Assembly: GCA_003023565.1 (NCBI GenBank)
Contig: PXSA01000037.1
Coordinates: 100,687 to 153,318 of the forward strand
DNA from: Halobacteriales archaeon QS_9_68_17
Lineage (GTDB): Archaea > Halobacteriota > Halobacteria > Halobacteriales > Natronoarchaeaceae
Length of the DNA stretch: 52,632 nt
Direction of reading: 5' to 3'
Below, one piece after another: positions 1-9,148 of this stretch. Made by a program: the position numbers and the translations under genes. A model generated the notes under the pieces. That model did no database searches, was not told the DNA's origin, and was given only the letters and a program-made list of their open reading frames with translations. Positions within the stretch are counted from its first letter, which is position 1. Each line of letters starts with the position of its first letter.

Positions 1-547
1 GCGGTCGCTCGCCGGGCGCGACGCGAGCGACCTCTCCCCCGCACAGGTGCGGAGCGCGGCCGTCGAGAGCGCCGCGGAGAACCTCGCCGACGGCCTCGTC
101 GCGCCGCTTTTCGCCTTCGTCCTGCTCGCGCCCGTCTCGGTGGCGCTCGGAGCGGGCGCGGCCGCCTGGGTGAAGGCGGTCAACACGCTCGACTCCATGC
201 TCGGCTACCGGTCGAAACCGGTCGGCTGGGCGAGCGCCCGCCTCGACGACCTGGTGATGTGGCTCCCCGCCCGCCTCGCCGCCGCCCTCCTCGCCGCCGC
301 GGCGGCGACCCCCGACGCCCTGCTGAACGCCCGGCGCTGGGCCGGCGCGCCGCCCTCCCCCAACTCGGGGTGGCCGATGGGCGCGCTGGCGAGCGCGCTA
401 CAGGTCCGTCTGGAGAAGCCGGGGGTCTACGAACTGAACCCGATGGCGACGCTCCCGACGGTCGGCGAGGCGACGCGGGGCGTGACTCTCGTCTCGCGGG
501 CCGGCGTCCTCGCCTACGCGCTCGCGGGGGTGGTCGCGTGGCCCTGA
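1..547 (+). CDS. cbiB: Adenosylcobinamide-phosphate synthase CbiB, C-terminal part (truncated by window edge)
   Basis: The reading frame is open from base 2 to a TGA at 545-547. The visible 181 residues begin within the conserved CbiB core: a motif of the type GRDxSDL is followed by AAVESAAENLADGLVAPLF, the family hallmark. Further on come NTLDSMLGYRS and PNSGWPMGALA, also typical. CbiB is an integral membrane enzyme that joins aminopropanol phosphate to adenosylcobyric acid to make adenosylcobinamide phosphate. Several hydrophobic stretches fit membrane segments. The stop overlaps the GTG start of the next gene (538), as expected in a translationally coupled cob operon. The real start lies left of the window. 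Confidence 0.9.
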   Translation, partial: RSLAGRDASDLSPAQVRSAAVESAAENLADGLVAPLFAFVLLAPVSVALGAGAAAWVKAVNTLDSMLGYRSKPVGWASARLDDLVMWLPARLAAALLAAAAATPDALLNARRWAGAPPSPNSGWPMGALASALQVRLEKPGVYELNPMATLPTVGEATRGVTLVSRAGVLAYALAGVVAWP

Positions 548-1262
548 CGCGTCGCGCGAGGGCGCGGGTCGGCGACGGCGTCGCCGCGCTCCGCGGCGCG
601 GTGGGGTTTCTGACCCGCCTGCCCGTCGGCCGCGACGGTGCGGCGTGGGAGGCGTTCCGGACGACGCCGGTCGCGATGCCGCTGACCGGCTACCTCGCCG
701 GCGCGCTCGTCGCCCTCCCGTTCGTGTTCTCCGCGCTCCCGGCGCTCCCGCCGGTCCCGGACCCCTCGGGCGGCCTCCCCGCACCGACGGCGGCGTTCGC
801 CTACGTCGTTGCGGTCTACGCCGTCACGGGGATCAACCACCTCGACGGCGTCGCGGACTTAGGCGACGCCGCGGTCGTCCACGGCGACGCCGAGCGCCGG
901 CGGGACGCGATACGAGACACGACCGTGGGCGTCGGTGCCGTCCTCGCCGTCGCGCTGGTGCGGCCGCCGTCGCCTGTTTCGGGACGGCGACCCACGAGGG
1001 GCTCGGGTCGGCGCTAACTGAGCCCGCGTCGCCGCGGTCGCTCGCGCTCCCCGCCGCAGTCGCCGCCCCCGCCGCCGCGCTGGCGTGGCCGTCGCTCGCG
1101 GCGGCCGCAGCACTCGCCGGCGCGGGCCTCGCCGCAGCGCTCGTCGTCCGCCGGGCGCGGACCGCCCTCGGCGGCGTCAGTGGGGACGTGTTCGGCGCGG
1201 TCAACGAACTCGGCCGGGTCGCCGGCCTGCACGCGGGGGTGATCGCGTGGACGCTCTCCTGA
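538..1262 (+). pseudogene. cobS: Cobalamin (5'-phosphate) synthase CobS, frameshifted with an internal deletion
   Basis: GTG at 538 opens a frame with clear CobS features: GFLTRLPVGR, TGINHLDGVADLGDAA (the Asp-rich active-site region) and RDTTVGVGAVLAVALV. That frame stops at 1015-1017 after nonsense. The family match resumes in the next frame from about 966 with ACFGTATHEGLGSAL and ends with GDVFGAVNELGRVAGLHAGV at 1262. In known CobS proteins about 25-30 residues lie between the two conserved blocks. Here they are absent, so the lesion is an internal deletion whose length is not a multiple of three, close to base 960. CobS attaches the lower-ligand nucleotide to adenosyl-GDP-cobinamide in the membrane. 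As written, the gene cannot make a full enzyme. An assembly error in GC-rich repeats is the alternative. Confidence 0.85.
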
Positions 1263-1804
1263 TCTGCGGCGGGAAGGGCACCCGCCTCGACGCCGCGGTC
1301 GAGAAGCCCCTCTACGCGGTCGGCGGTCGGCCGATGGTCGACCACGTGGTCGACGCCCTCGCGGAGAGCGCCGTCGAGACGACCCGCGCGGTCACCTCGC
1401 CGCACGCGCCCGAGACGGCCGCGCACGCCCGCGACGACCTCGGCCTACCGGTCATCGAGACGCCGGGCGAGGGGTACGTCGCGGACCTCGACGCGGCGCT
1501 GTCCGCCGACGCGGTCGAGCCGCCGGTCCTCACCGTCGCCGCCGACCTGCCGCTGCTCGCGGGCGACGCGGTCGAGGATATCCTGCGGGCTCACGACGGC
1601 GGGTCGCTCACCGTCTGCGTGCCGGCGGCCCTGAAGGACCTGCTCGGCGCGAGCCGCGACACCGAGTACGACGGGCTCGCGCCGACAGGCATCAACGTAG
1701 TCGACGACACCCATCCGGACACCATGCACACGACACACGACGCCAGACTCGCAGTGAACGTGAACCGCCAGTCGGACGCCGCCGTCGCGGAGGCCCTGCT
1801 GTGA
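1247..1804 (+). CDS. cobY: NTP:adenosylcobinamide-phosphate guanylyltransferase CobY
   Basis: The GTG start at 1247 lies inside the cobS 3' end and gives 185 residues beginning [14 protein letters not shown]. The GGKGTRL segment followed by EKPL and [10 protein letters not shown] is the nucleotidyltransferase signature shared with MobA and IspD-type enzymes. CobY is the archaeal, non-homologous replacement of bacterial CobU: it transfers GMP to adenosylcobinamide phosphate. An Asp in TVAADLPLL (about residue 91) matches the metal-binding position of the fold. The stop overlaps the next start by 4 nt (GTGA). Length is near the usual 190-200 residues. It is the first gene downstream of the broken cobS, and nothing suggests it is itself damaged. 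Confidence 0.9.
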   Translation: MDALLICGGKGTRLDAAVEKPLYAVGGRPMVDHVVDALAESAVETTRAVTSPHAPETAAHARDDLGLPVIETPGEGYVADLDAALSADAVEPPVLTVAADLPLLAGDAVEDILRAHDGGSLTVCVPAALKDLLGASRDTEYDGLAPTGINVVDDTHPDTMHTTHDARLAVNVNRQSDAAVAEALL

Positions 1805-2703
1805 GGCTCGTCCTCGCCGCGGGGACGACCCGCACGGCCTCGATCCCGGGGATCAGCGCGGCCGGAGCCGACCCGGAGGCGATGGTCCACACGCCGAGCG
1901 CCGACGCCGAGATAGTGGCCTACGGCGCGCCCGTTCGCGCACCCGTCGTCCCCGTGAGCCCGTCGGGCTGTCCGACGCCGGCCGTGGTCACTCGCGCGGT
2001 GCGGGACCTGGTCGGCTTCGACCTCACTACCGTGGGTGCCGGCCTCGCGGAGAACACCGCCGCGCCGACGGTCACCCTCTTCGTCGGCGAGACGATCCCC
2101 GGCGGGACGACGACGGCGCTCGGCGTCCTCACGGCGCTCGGCGAGGACGTCGGCGTCTCATCGTCGCTTCCGGACGACCCCGTCGAGCAGAAGCGCGAGG
2201 TGGTCGCCGACGCGCTCGACGCCAGCGACCTCGACCCCGGCGACCTCGCGGGCGACCCGAGATACGCCGTCCGGTACGCCGGCGACCCGATGCTGGCGAC
2301 CGTCGCCGGCCTCACCGTCGGCGCGCTCCGGTCGGACACGCCGGTGACGCTGGCCGGCGGGACGCAGATGGTCGCCGCGGCCGCGCTGGTCCGCCACGCG
2401 GACGTGTCCGCGCCGCTGTCGCTCGCCACCACGTCGTTCGTGGCCGGGGACGAGGGCGTGGACCTCGACGGCGCGGCCGAGCGCTTCGACCTCGACCTCA
2501 CCGTCACCGACCCCGGGTTCGACGAGAGCGACCACGTCGCGATGGAGCGCTACGTCGCGGGCGAGGCGAAGGAGGGCGTCGGGATGGGCGGCGCGCTGGC
2601 GCTCGCGGACCGCGCGGGCGTCCCGATGGCCGAGGTGCGCGAACGGGTCGCGACCGTCCACGACGACCTGCTCGGCGACGACGCGCCGACGGGAGGGCGA
2701 TGA
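1801..2703 (+). CDS. cobT: Archaeal CobT-type nicotinate-nucleotide-dimethylbenzimidazole phosphoribosyltransferase-like protein
   Basis: The 300-residue product starts with GTG at 1801 in a GTGA overlap with cobY. It matches the archaeal CobT-related family (TIGR00303/UPF0284 type). Recognisable blocks are [43 protein letters not shown] and the C-terminal [13 protein letters not shown]. In bacteria CobT activates the lower-ligand base as its alpha-ribotide. The archaeal family is placed in the same step by homology and operon context, but its exact substrate is less certain. It sits between cobY and cobD, which supports a role in nucleotide-loop assembly. It looks soluble and intact. Confidence 0.85.
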   Translation: MRLVLAAGTTRTASIPGISAAGADPEAMVHTPSADAEIVAYGAPVRAPVVPVSPSGCPTPAVVTRAVRDLVGFDLTTVGAGLAENTAAPTVTLFVGETIPGGTTTALGVLTALGEDVGVSSSLPDDPVEQKREVVADALDASDLDPGDLAGDPRYAVRYAGDPMLATVAGLTVGALRSDTPVTLAGGTQMVAAAALVRHADVSAPLSLATTSFVAGDEGVDLDGAAERFDLDLTVTDPGFDESDHVAMERYVAGEAKEGVGMGGALALADRAGVPMAEVRERVATVHDDLLGDDAPTGGR

Positions 2704-3710
2704 ACCCCGACGCCGTCGCCGAGACGGGGCGCGTGCCCCACGGCGGGAGCACCGACGAGCGCGTGATCGACTTCAGCGCGAACACGAACCCCGAGCGCCC
2801 GCCGGACGTGGTCGGCGCGTACGAGTCCGCCTTCGAGACGGCCCGGCGGTACCCCGACGACGACTACGGCGAGTTCCGCCGCGCCGCCGCCGAGTACCTC
2901 CACTGCGCGCCCGGCAGGGTCGTCCCGACCGCGGGCGGCCTCGAAGCGATCCGTCTGGCAGTCGAGACGACGGTCGAGGCCGGCGACTCCGTCCTCGTGC
3001 CGGCCCCGAGTTTCGGCGAGTACGCCCGCGAGGTGCGCCTGCAGGGCGCGGAGCCCGCGTTCGTCGACCACGACGCCGTCCTCGACGCGGACCCCGCGGG
3101 TCACGCCCTCGCTATCGTCTGCAACCCGAACAACCCCACCGGCGGGGCGTACGACCCGGATGCCCTCCGGGCGTTCGCCGATCGCTGTCGCGGGGCCGGA
3201 ACGGTCCTGCTCGCCGACGAGGCGTTCCTCGGCTTCACCGGCCACCCGTCGATGGCCGGCGAGGACGGCGTGGTCGTCGCGCGCTCGCTGACGAAGCTGT
3301 TCGGCCTGCCGGGGCTTCGCGCGGGCTTCGCCGTCGCGACCGGCGAGCGCCTGACGCGCCTGCGGAACGCTCGGCGGTCGTGGACCCTCGGCGCGCCCGC
3401 GGCGGCGGTCGGCGCGCACTGCCTGCGACAGGCAGCGTTCGTCGCGGACACCCGCGAGCGCGTCGAGTCGGAGCGCGAGCGACTGCGCGAGGCCCTCTCC
3501 CGCGACTTCGCGGTCCGCCCCTCCGACGCGCCGTTCCTCCTCGTGGACGTGGGCGACCGGGACGTGGACGCGCTGGTCGCCGCGCTCCGCGACCGCGGCA
3601 TCGCCGTGCGCGACGCGACGACGTTCCGCGGCCTCGACTCGCACGTCCGCGTCGCCGTCCGCACCCCCGCGGAGAACGACCTGCTCGCGGAGGCGATGCG
3701 CGATGTTTGA
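2700..3710 (+). CDS. cobD: L-threonine-O-3-phosphate decarboxylase, PLP-dependent
   Basis: ATG at 2700 overlaps the cobT stop. The 336-residue product is a fold-type I aminotransferase-like protein. It has an N-terminal [13 protein letters not shown] motif, the [13 protein letters not shown] loop, [10 protein letters not shown], and the PLP lysine in [15 protein letters not shown] (Lys199). This combination is the CobD subgroup rather than histidinol-phosphate aminotransferase. The enzyme makes (R)-1-amino-2-propanol phosphate, the linker that CbiB attaches. The name follows Salmonella usage; in Pseudomonas nomenclature CobD means the CbiB activity. The gene is flanked by CobT and CbiZ in the same operon, and its stop overlaps the cbiZ start by 8 nt. 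Confidence 0.88.
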   Translation: MNPDAVAETGRVPHGGSTDERVIDFSANTNPERPPDVVGAYESAFETARRYPDDDYGEFRRAAAEYLHCAPGRVVPTAGGLEAIRLAVETTVEAGDSVLVPAPSFGEYAREVRLQGAEPAFVDHDAVLDADPAGHALAIVCNPNNPTGGAYDPDALRAFADRCRGAGTVLLADEAFLGFTGHPSMAGEDGVVVARSLTKLFGLPGLRAGFAVATGERLTRLRNARRSWTLGAPAAAVGAHCLRQAAFVADTRERVESERERLREALSRDFAVRPSDAPFLLVDVGDRDVDALVAALRDRGIAVRDATTFRGLDSHVRVAVRTPAENDLLAEAMRDV

Positions 3711-4416
3711 CGCGACCGTCAGCGACGGCGTCCTGCGGCTCGCCCGCCCCGACGCGCGGTGGCTCAGCACGGGGTTCGACGGCGGCGAGCGCCGCGCCGA
3801 CGCCGCGTACAACGTCACCGTTCCCGAGGGCTGGGACCGCACCGACCTCGCCGACTACGTCACCGAGCGCCGCGCCGACGCGGGGTTCGACGCCGACGGG
3901 CCGGCGCTGCTGACCGGCGTCTCCCAGCGCCACGCCCGCGTCGCCCGCCGCGGCCCCGCGACGGCGGTGGCGACGGCCGGCCTGTCGAACCCCGCGCCGC
4001 TGTTCGCCGCGGACGCGGGATCGGCGGGACACGAAACCGCCTCCGACGACGCGCCGCCCGTCGGCACCGTGAACGTCTTCGTCGGCGTCGAGCGCTCGCT
4101 CGCGCCAGGGGCGCTCTCGAACCTCGTCGCGGTCGCCGCGTCGGCGAAGGCGGCGACGCTGTCCCGCACGGCGGGCTTCCCGGGGACGACCACCGACGCC
4201 GTCGTCGCGGCCTGCGACCCCGACGCGGAGCGCGCCCGGTTCTCCGGGACCGGGACCGCGGTCGGCGCGGCGGCGCGGGCCTGCGTCCGCGACGCCGTCC
4301 GGGCCAGCCTCGACTCGCGGTACGCCGACGAGGAGGCGATGCCGGACTCGGTCGCCGACGCCCGCCACGGCGTCGCTCCCGTCCCCGAGGCGGACGTGGA
4401 GGTGTTCGAGCCGTGA
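3703..4416 (+). CDS. cbiZ: Adenosylcobinamide amidohydrolase CbiZ
   Basis: The 237-residue product carries the CbiZ pattern. There is an N-terminal RWLSTGFDGGERRADAAYN block, then LLTGVSQRHARVAR, AVATAGLSNPAP, GTVNVFVGV and GALSNLVAVAASAKAATL. CbiZ cleaves the aminopropanol linker of salvaged cobinamide to give cobyric acid, which then re-enters the pathway at CbiB. In haloarchaea this replaces the bacterial CobU salvage route, consistent with CobY being present here. The last codons overlap the GTG of cbiA (4413). A variable insert around residues 107-117 is Ala/Asp-rich, but the conserved blocks are intact. Confidence 0.9.
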   Translation: MFDATVSDGVLRLARPDARWLSTGFDGGERRADAAYNVTVPEGWDRTDLADYVTERRADAGFDADGPALLTGVSQRHARVARRGPATAVATAGLSNPAPLFAADAGSAGHETASDDAPPVGTVNVFVGVERSLAPGALSNLVAVAASAKAATLSRTAGFPGTTTDAVVAACDPDAERARFSGTGTAVGAAARACVRDAVRASLDSRYADEEAMPDSVADARHGVAPVPEADVEVFEP

Positions 4417-5720
4417 AGGGGGTCGTCCTCGGCGGCACGAGCTCCGGCGTCGGCAAGACGGTGGCGACGCTCGCGGTGATCCGCGCGCTCCGGCGCGAGG
4501 GGTACGCCGTCCAGCCCGCGAAGGCCGGGCCGGACTTCATCGACCCGAGCCACCACGAGGCGGTCGCGGACCGGCCCTCGCGGACGCTCGACCTGTGGCT
4601 GGAGGGCGCGGACGGCCTGCGCCGCAACTACCACCGTGGCGAGGGCGACGTGGCAGTCGTCGAGGGCGTGATGGGGCTGTACGACGGCGACGGCTCCAGC
4701 ACCGCGATGGTCGCCGAGGCGCTCGACCTGCCCGTCGTCCTCGTCGCCGACGCGAAGGCGGGCATGGAAAGCGTCGCCGCCGCGGCGCTCGGCTTCCGCG
4801 AGTACGCCGACCGGATCGGCCGAGAGATAGGGGTCGCCGGCGTCCTCGTCCAGCGCGCTTACGGCGGCCGTCACGAGCAGGGGATCCGCGACGCCCTGCC
4901 CGACGGGCTGGAGTACCTCGGCCGGATCCCGCCGAACGGCGACCTCGAAATCCCGGACCGACACCTCGGCCTGCACGTGGGCAGCGAGGCGGCGCTCCCC
5001 GAGGACGCGTTAGACGCCGCGAGCGAGCACGTCCGGACCGAGCGGCTGGTCGACCTCGCCGCGGAACCGCCCCGGCCGGCGGCGGAGTCCGCGGAGCGCC
5101 CCGCTCGCGAGAAGACCGTCGCCGTCGCGCGGGATTCGGCGTTTTGCTTCCACTACCCGGCGACGGTCGAGCGCCTGCGGGAGCGCGCGACGGTGGAGAC
5201 GGTCGCGCCGACGGCGGGCGACGACCTGCCGGACTGCGACGGGGTGTACCTCCCCGGCGGCTACCCCGAACTCCACGCCGCCGACCTCGCCGAGAGCCCC
5301 GCGCTCTCGACGCTCGCCGACCGGGCCGCCGACGGCCTCCCCGTTTTCGGCGAGTGCGGCGGCCTGATGGCGCTGACGCGCTCGCTCGAACCCGCGGGCG
5401 ACGACGCCGAGCGGCACGAGATGGCCGGCCTTTTCCCCGCCGACGTGACGATGCACGACCGGTACCAGGCGTTAGACCACGTCGAACTCGAAGCGTCCGG
5501 GGACGCGCTCACCGCCGCCGCCGGCGACACGCTGCGGGGCCACGAGTTCCACTACTCCAGCGCCGACGTGGACCGCGACGCCCGCTTCGCGTTCGACGTG
5601 GTGCGGGGCGATGGCATCGACGGCGAGCGCGACGGCCTCACCGAGCACCGGACGCTCGGCACGTACGCGCACGTGCATCCAGAGAGCGAGGCGTTCGACG
5701 CGTTCGTCGAGCACCTCTGA
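4413..5720 (+). CDS. cbiA: Cobyrinate a,c-diamide synthase
   Basis: A GTG start at 4413 (4-nt overlap with cbiZ) gives 435 residues. The N-terminal domain is a dethiobiotin-synthetase-like ATPase with the P-loop GGTSSGVGKT at residues 7-16 and GPDFIDPSHH just after it. The C-terminal domain is a class I glutamine amidotransferase with catalytic Cys315 in FGECGGLMAL and the terminal block GTYAHVHPES. The enzyme amidates the a and c side chains of cobyrinate, using glutamine and ATP. An intact bidomain structure and normal family length suggest it is functional. Its presence means the organism can process cobyrinate and is not limited to cobinamide salvage. Confidence 0.9.
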   Translation: MKGVVLGGTSSGVGKTVATLAVIRALRREGYAVQPAKAGPDFIDPSHHEAVADRPSRTLDLWLEGADGLRRNYHRGEGDVAVVEGVMGLYDGDGSSTAMVAEALDLPVVLVADAKAGMESVAAAALGFREYADRIGREIGVAGVLVQRAYGGRHEQGIRDALPDGLEYLGRIPPNGDLEIPDRHLGLHVGSEAALPEDALDAASEHVRTERLVDLAAEPPRPAAESAERPAREKTVAVARDSAFCFHYPATVERLRERATVETVAPTAGDDLPDCDGVYLPGGYPELHAADLAESPALSTLADRAADGLPVFGECGGLMALTRSLEPAGDDAERHEMAGLFPADVTMHDRYQALDHVELEASGDALTAAAGDTLRGHEFHYSSADVDRDARFAFDVVRGDGIDGERDGLTEHRTLGTYAHVHPESEAFDAFVEHL

Positions 5721-5738
5721 ACACGACCAGATCCACTC

Positions 5739-6359
5739 ATGACAGACGACACCGCATCCGACGGACTGCGCGCACAGGCTATCGACCCCGCGGACCCCGA
5801 CGAGTTCGGCCTCGTCCAGGTCTTCTGGGGCGACGGCAAGGGTAAGACTACCGCCGCGATGGGCATGGGCTTTCGCGCGGCCGGCCACGGCTACCGCGTC
5901 CACATGCTCCAGTTCATGAAAGGCGGCGCGGGCAGCGTCGAGGACACTCGCGGCGAGTACAATGCGATCGACGCGTTCCCGCGGTACTCCTACGAGAACA
6001 GCGGCCACTACGGGTGGCACGGCTTTCACGACGGGAGCGACGACGACGAGCACGCCGCCCGCGCGAGGGGCGGCCTCGAACGGGCGCGGGACCTGCTCGA
6101 CGACCCCGCTGTCGACGGCCAGCGCGTCCACATGCTGGTCCTGGACGAGATACTGTACGCCGCGAACCGCGGGCTGGTCGACCCCGACGACGTGGTCGAC
6201 CTCGTCGCGTCGAAGCCGGACGACCTCGAACTCGTGCTGACGGGCGGGCACGAGCGCCCGGAGTACGTGGCCGACGCGGCGGACTTGGTCACCGAAGTGC
6301 GAAAGGAGAAACACCCCATCGACGCGGGGCAGGGTGCGCGGAAGGGCACGGAGTACTGA
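5739..6359 (+). CDS. cobA: Cob(I)alamin (corrinoid) adenosyltransferase, CobA/CobO/BtuR family
   Basis: The 206-residue product has the P-loop [10 protein letters not shown] at residues 31-40, then MLQFMKGG, the metal/ATP motif [12 protein letters not shown], and the C-terminal [21 protein letters not shown]. These identify the BtuR family, which transfers the 5'-deoxyadenosyl group of ATP to Co(I) corrinoids. The end, [18 protein letters not shown], is also family-typical. It follows cbiA after 18 bp and its stop overlaps the cbiP ATG (6359). Adenosylation precedes the CbiP reaction, so gene order matches pathway order. Confidence 0.92.
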   Translation: MTDDTASDGLRAQAIDPADPDEFGLVQVFWGDGKGKTTAAMGMGFRAAGHGYRVHMLQFMKGGAGSVEDTRGEYNAIDAFPRYSYENSGHYGWHGFHDGSDDDEHAARARGGLERARDLLDDPAVDGQRVHMLVLDEILYAANRGLVDPDDVVDLVASKPDDLELVLTGGHERPEYVADAADLVTEVRKEKHPIDAGQGARKGTEY

Positions 6360-7945
6360 TGACTGCGGACGACGACGCGGCGGAGAACCGCGACGACCCC
6401 GACGCCCGAACGGTCCTCGTCGCCGGCACGGCGAGTCACGTCGGCAAGAGCACCGTCGCCGCCGGCCTCTGTCGCCTGCTGGCGGGTCGCGGCGTCGACG
6501 TCGCGCCGTTCAAGGCCCAGAACATGAGCACCAACGCGCAGGCGGTGCCGAAGGCGGGCGACGTGGACGGCGAGGCGAACGCCTTCGGCGAGATCGGGGT
6601 CTCGCAGTACGTCCAGGCCCGCGCCGCCGGCGTGCCCGCGACGACCGACCACAACCCCGTCCTGCTGAAGCCCCGCGGCGAGGGCGAGAGCCAGCTGGTG
6701 ATCCAGGGCGAAGCCGTCGGGCATCACGAGGTCGGATCGTACTACGAGGACTACTGGGACGAGGCCCGCGCCGCCGCCGTCGAGTCCCACCGCCGCCTCG
6801 CCCGTGACAACGAGGTGGTCGTCGCGGAGGGAGCAGGCTCCGTCGCGGAGATCAACCTCCACGACCGCGACCTAGCGAACGTGGAGACGGCGCGGTTCGG
6901 CGACGCGGACGTTCTCGTCGTCGCCGACATCGAGCGCGGTGGCGTCTTCGCCAGCCTCCTCGGGACGCTCGAACTGATGCCCGACGACGTGCGCGACCGG
7001 GTCTCGGGCTGCGTCATCACGAAGTTCCGCGGCGACGAGTCGCTGCTCGACCCCGGTATCGAGGCGTTCGAGGAGCGTACGGGCGTCCCCGTCCTCGGCG
7101 TCTTGCCGTACGACGACCCCGGCCTCCCGGAAGAGGACAGCGTCTCGCTGCCGGCGGTCGGCGAACGAGACGTGCGAGGCGGCGACGATGGCGTTCCCGA
7201 CGCGGCGGCCGTGACGGTCGCCGTCCCGCGCACCCCGCGCATCTCCAACTTCACGGACTTCGAGCCGCTGGCGCGCGAACCCGGCGTCCGCGTGGCGTAC
7301 GTCTCGCCCGAGACGGACCTCACCGACGCCGACGCGGTCGTGCTCCCGGGCACGAAAAACACCGTGGACGACCTGCTCGCGCTCCGCGAGGCGGGATTCG
7401 GCGAGGAACTCGCCGCTTTCGACGGCCCCGTGGTCGGTCTCTGCGGCGGCTACCAGATGCTCGGCGAGCGGATCACGAACGCCGGCGTCGAGAGCGCGAG
7501 GCGCGACCTCGGAGCGGCGGCGGACGGCGGAGGGTCGACGGGTGACCGCGGCGCGGTCGACGGCTTCGGCCTGCTTCCCGTCGAGACGGCGTTCTCGCGG
7601 GAGAAGCGCGTCACGCGGACCGCGCGCCACCTCGACGGCGCGGGGCCGCTCGCCGGTACCGACGGTCCGGTGTCCGGCTACGAGATCCACATGGGCGAGA
7701 CGACGCCGACGGGTCCGGTCGAGCGACCGTTCGACGGTCGCGGCGCGGCCAGCGGCGACGTGCTGGGGACCTATCTCCACGGCCTGTTCGAGAACGACGG
7801 CGCGCGCGAGGCGTTTCTGGCGGCGGTGTTCGACGGGGAGCGTCCCGGGCGTGCGGACCGCCGGTCGCCGTACGACGCGGCGGCGGACCTGATCGCGGCG
7901 AACGTCGACGTATCGGGCCTCGGGATCGGCCCCGGTTCCCCGTGA
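6359..7945 (+). CDS. cbiP: Cobyric acid synthase
   Basis: The ATG at 6359 overlaps the cobA stop, giving 528 residues. The P-loop [10 protein letters not shown] lies at 23-32, and [10 protein letters not shown] follows, a cobyric-acid-synthase hallmark. The C-terminal glutamine amidotransferase domain has catalytic Cys362 in [10 protein letters not shown] and ends with [10 protein letters not shown] and [10 protein letters not shown]. The enzyme amidates the b, d, e and g side chains to produce adenosylcobyric acid. A Gly/Asp-rich insert around residues 385-400 is lineage variation. It is the last gene of the operon; a non-coding gap of more than 400 bp follows. Confidence 0.92.
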   Translation: MTADDDAAENRDDPDARTVLVAGTASHVGKSTVAAGLCRLLAGRGVDVAPFKAQNMSTNAQAVPKAGDVDGEANAFGEIGVSQYVQARAAGVPATTDHNPVLLKPRGEGESQLVIQGEAVGHHEVGSYYEDYWDEARAAAVESHRRLARDNEVVVAEGAGSVAEINLHDRDLANVETARFGDADVLVVADIERGGVFASLLGTLELMPDDVRDRVSGCVITKFRGDESLLDPGIEAFEERTGVPVLGVLPYDDPGLPEEDSVSLPAVGERDVRGGDDGVPDAAAVTVAVPRTPRISNFTDFEPLAREPGVRVAYVSPETDLTDADAVVLPGTKNTVDDLLALREAGFGEELAAFDGPVVGLCGGYQMLGERITNAGVESARRDLGAAADGGGSTGDRGAVDGFGLLPVETAFSREKRVTRTARHLDGAGPLAGTDGPVSGYEIHMGETTPTGPVERPFDGRGAASGDVLGTYLHGLFENDGAREAFLAAVFDGERPGRADRRSPYDAAADLIAANVDVSGLGIGPGSP

Positions 7946-8374
7946 TCCGGCCGTCTTTAGGGGGGTAGCCGCAAGACGGTATCGGTCCGCGACCCCGTCG
8001 GGAGTCGCCCGACCTACAGGTCCACCGCCGGGACGCCCGCGACGATCCGTGTTGTCCGGTACCAGGCGACGGTGTTTCTTCCCGCGAACGGGCCAAAAGT
8101 ATTACATCATCGTACCGTCAATTGGGGGACGTGGTCGTCGCCGCCATACCGTCTCGCCACGCTGTAAGACTGGCGACAACCACGCCACCGAGGGTCGCGG
8201 GCATCGCTTCGCGGCGTGCCTGACCCTCGTTTCCCACCCCCAACGTGCGACGGGCACCCCCCGTCTCACGCTCCGTTCCCCACCCCCTTTCCCCCTTCGC
8301 GACGCCGATGACTGGCGAGGACGACCGCTCGGGAGGACAAATTTTATTATGGATAGTAGCTGTACGAAACCTCA
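7946..8374. other. Intergenic region between the cob operon and minD
   Basis: No convincing gene is seen on either strand. The possible frames here are arginine/proline-rich and lack coding character. The left part holds the 3' end of the cob transcript. The centre is relatively AT-rich (AAAAGTATTACATCATC at about 8095-8111). A pyrimidine-rich run of CCC and TTT blocks lies at about 8269-8299. The right end carries the box A of the minD gene. Confidence 0.5.
8341..8350 (+). promoter_or_regulatory. Box A (TATA) promoter of minD
   Basis: The sequence ATTTTATTAT is centred about 29 bp upstream of the ATG at 8375. In haloarchaea this spacing places transcription initiation at or within a few bases of the start codon, so the minD mRNA is predicted to be leaderless. 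It stands out against very GC-rich surroundings. Confidence 0.65.
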
Positions 8375-9148
8375 ATGGTCGAGGCGTTCGCCGTGGCGAG
8401 CGGGAAAGGCGGCACCGGAAAGACGACGAGCACGCTCGCGCTCGGCATGGCGCTGTCCTACGAACACGACGTGACGGTCGTCGACGCCGACACCGGCCTC
8501 GCGAACCTCCTCTTTCACGCCGGTCTGGTGGACGTCGACGTGACGCTTCACGACCTCCTGATCGACGGGGCGAACGCCGCCGTCGCCGACGCGACGTACG
8601 AGCGCTTCGGCATGTCCGTCGTCCCCTGCGGTACGAATCTCGCCGACTTCGAGGCCGCCGACCCCGAGCGCCTGCGCGACGTGGTAGCGACGCTCGCGGC
8701 CGACGCGGACGTGCTGTTGCTCGACTCGCCCGCCGCGCTGGGGAGCAAAAGCGCCGTCCTCCCCATCGTGCTGGCCGACCGGGTCGTCACCGTCCTCAAG
8801 CCGACGATACCGGCGCTGTCGGACGCCCTGAAGGTCGGCGAGTACGCCCGGTCGTACGGCACCGGGAGCGCGGGCGTCCTCTTCAACAAGGTCCGGGACG
8901 AGGCGGCGGTCGACCGCATCGCCGACCGAACCGAGGAGTACTTCGACGGACCGACGCTGGCGACGGTGCCCGACAGCGACGCCGTCCGCGACGCCCGCGA
9001 CGCCGGCGAACCCCTGCTTGCTCACGCGCCGGACTCACCGGCCGCCGCGGCCTATCGGGAGGCGGCCGCGACGCTCACCGTCGAGGGGGGCGACTCGGCG
9101 GCGGTCGCGGACCGCTTCAGCAGCGCCGTCGTCCCGGACCGACCATGA
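8375..9148 (+). CDS. MinD/ParA-family ATPase, MinD2-like
   Basis: The 257-residue product opens with a deviant Walker A box, KGGTGKTT (residues 11-18). Next come VVDADTGLANLLFHAGL (switch I type) and VLLLDSPAALGS (Walker B type), the normal order for MinD/ParA P-loop ATPases. The C-terminus is acidic and shows no obvious amphipathic membrane-targeting helix. From memory, Haloferax volcanii has minD2 next to cobalamin genes and overlapping a small partner ORF, and the same arrangement is seen here. MinD2 there influences cell shape and motility rather than division-site choice. The assignment to MinD2 specifically is an inference from synteny; the MinD/ParA family is clear. Confidence 0.85.
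   Translation: MVEAFAVASGKGGTGKTTSTLALGMALSYEHDVTVVDADTGLANLLFHAGLVDVDVTLHDLLIDGANAAVADATYERFGMSVVPCGTNLADFEAADPERLRDVVATLAADADVLLLDSPAALGSKSAVLPIVLADRVVTVLKPTIPALSDALKVGEYARSYGTGSAGVLFNKVRDEAAVDRIADRTEEYFDGPTLATVPDSDAVRDARDAGEPLLAHAPDSPAAAAYREAAATLTVEGGDSAAVADRFSSAVVPDRP

Noticed and set aside
3235-4368. Very long antisense open frames across the cob genes, and likewise across the mnh, cbf5 and liv genes
   Set aside because: High GC at third codon positions keeps other frames open. Their translations are Arg/Gly/Pro-rich, match no family and lie opposite well-identified genes.
8049-8474. Forward frame of 141 codons covering the cob-minD gap
   Set aside because: It runs through the box A and start of minD in another frame, and its translation is basic and featureless.
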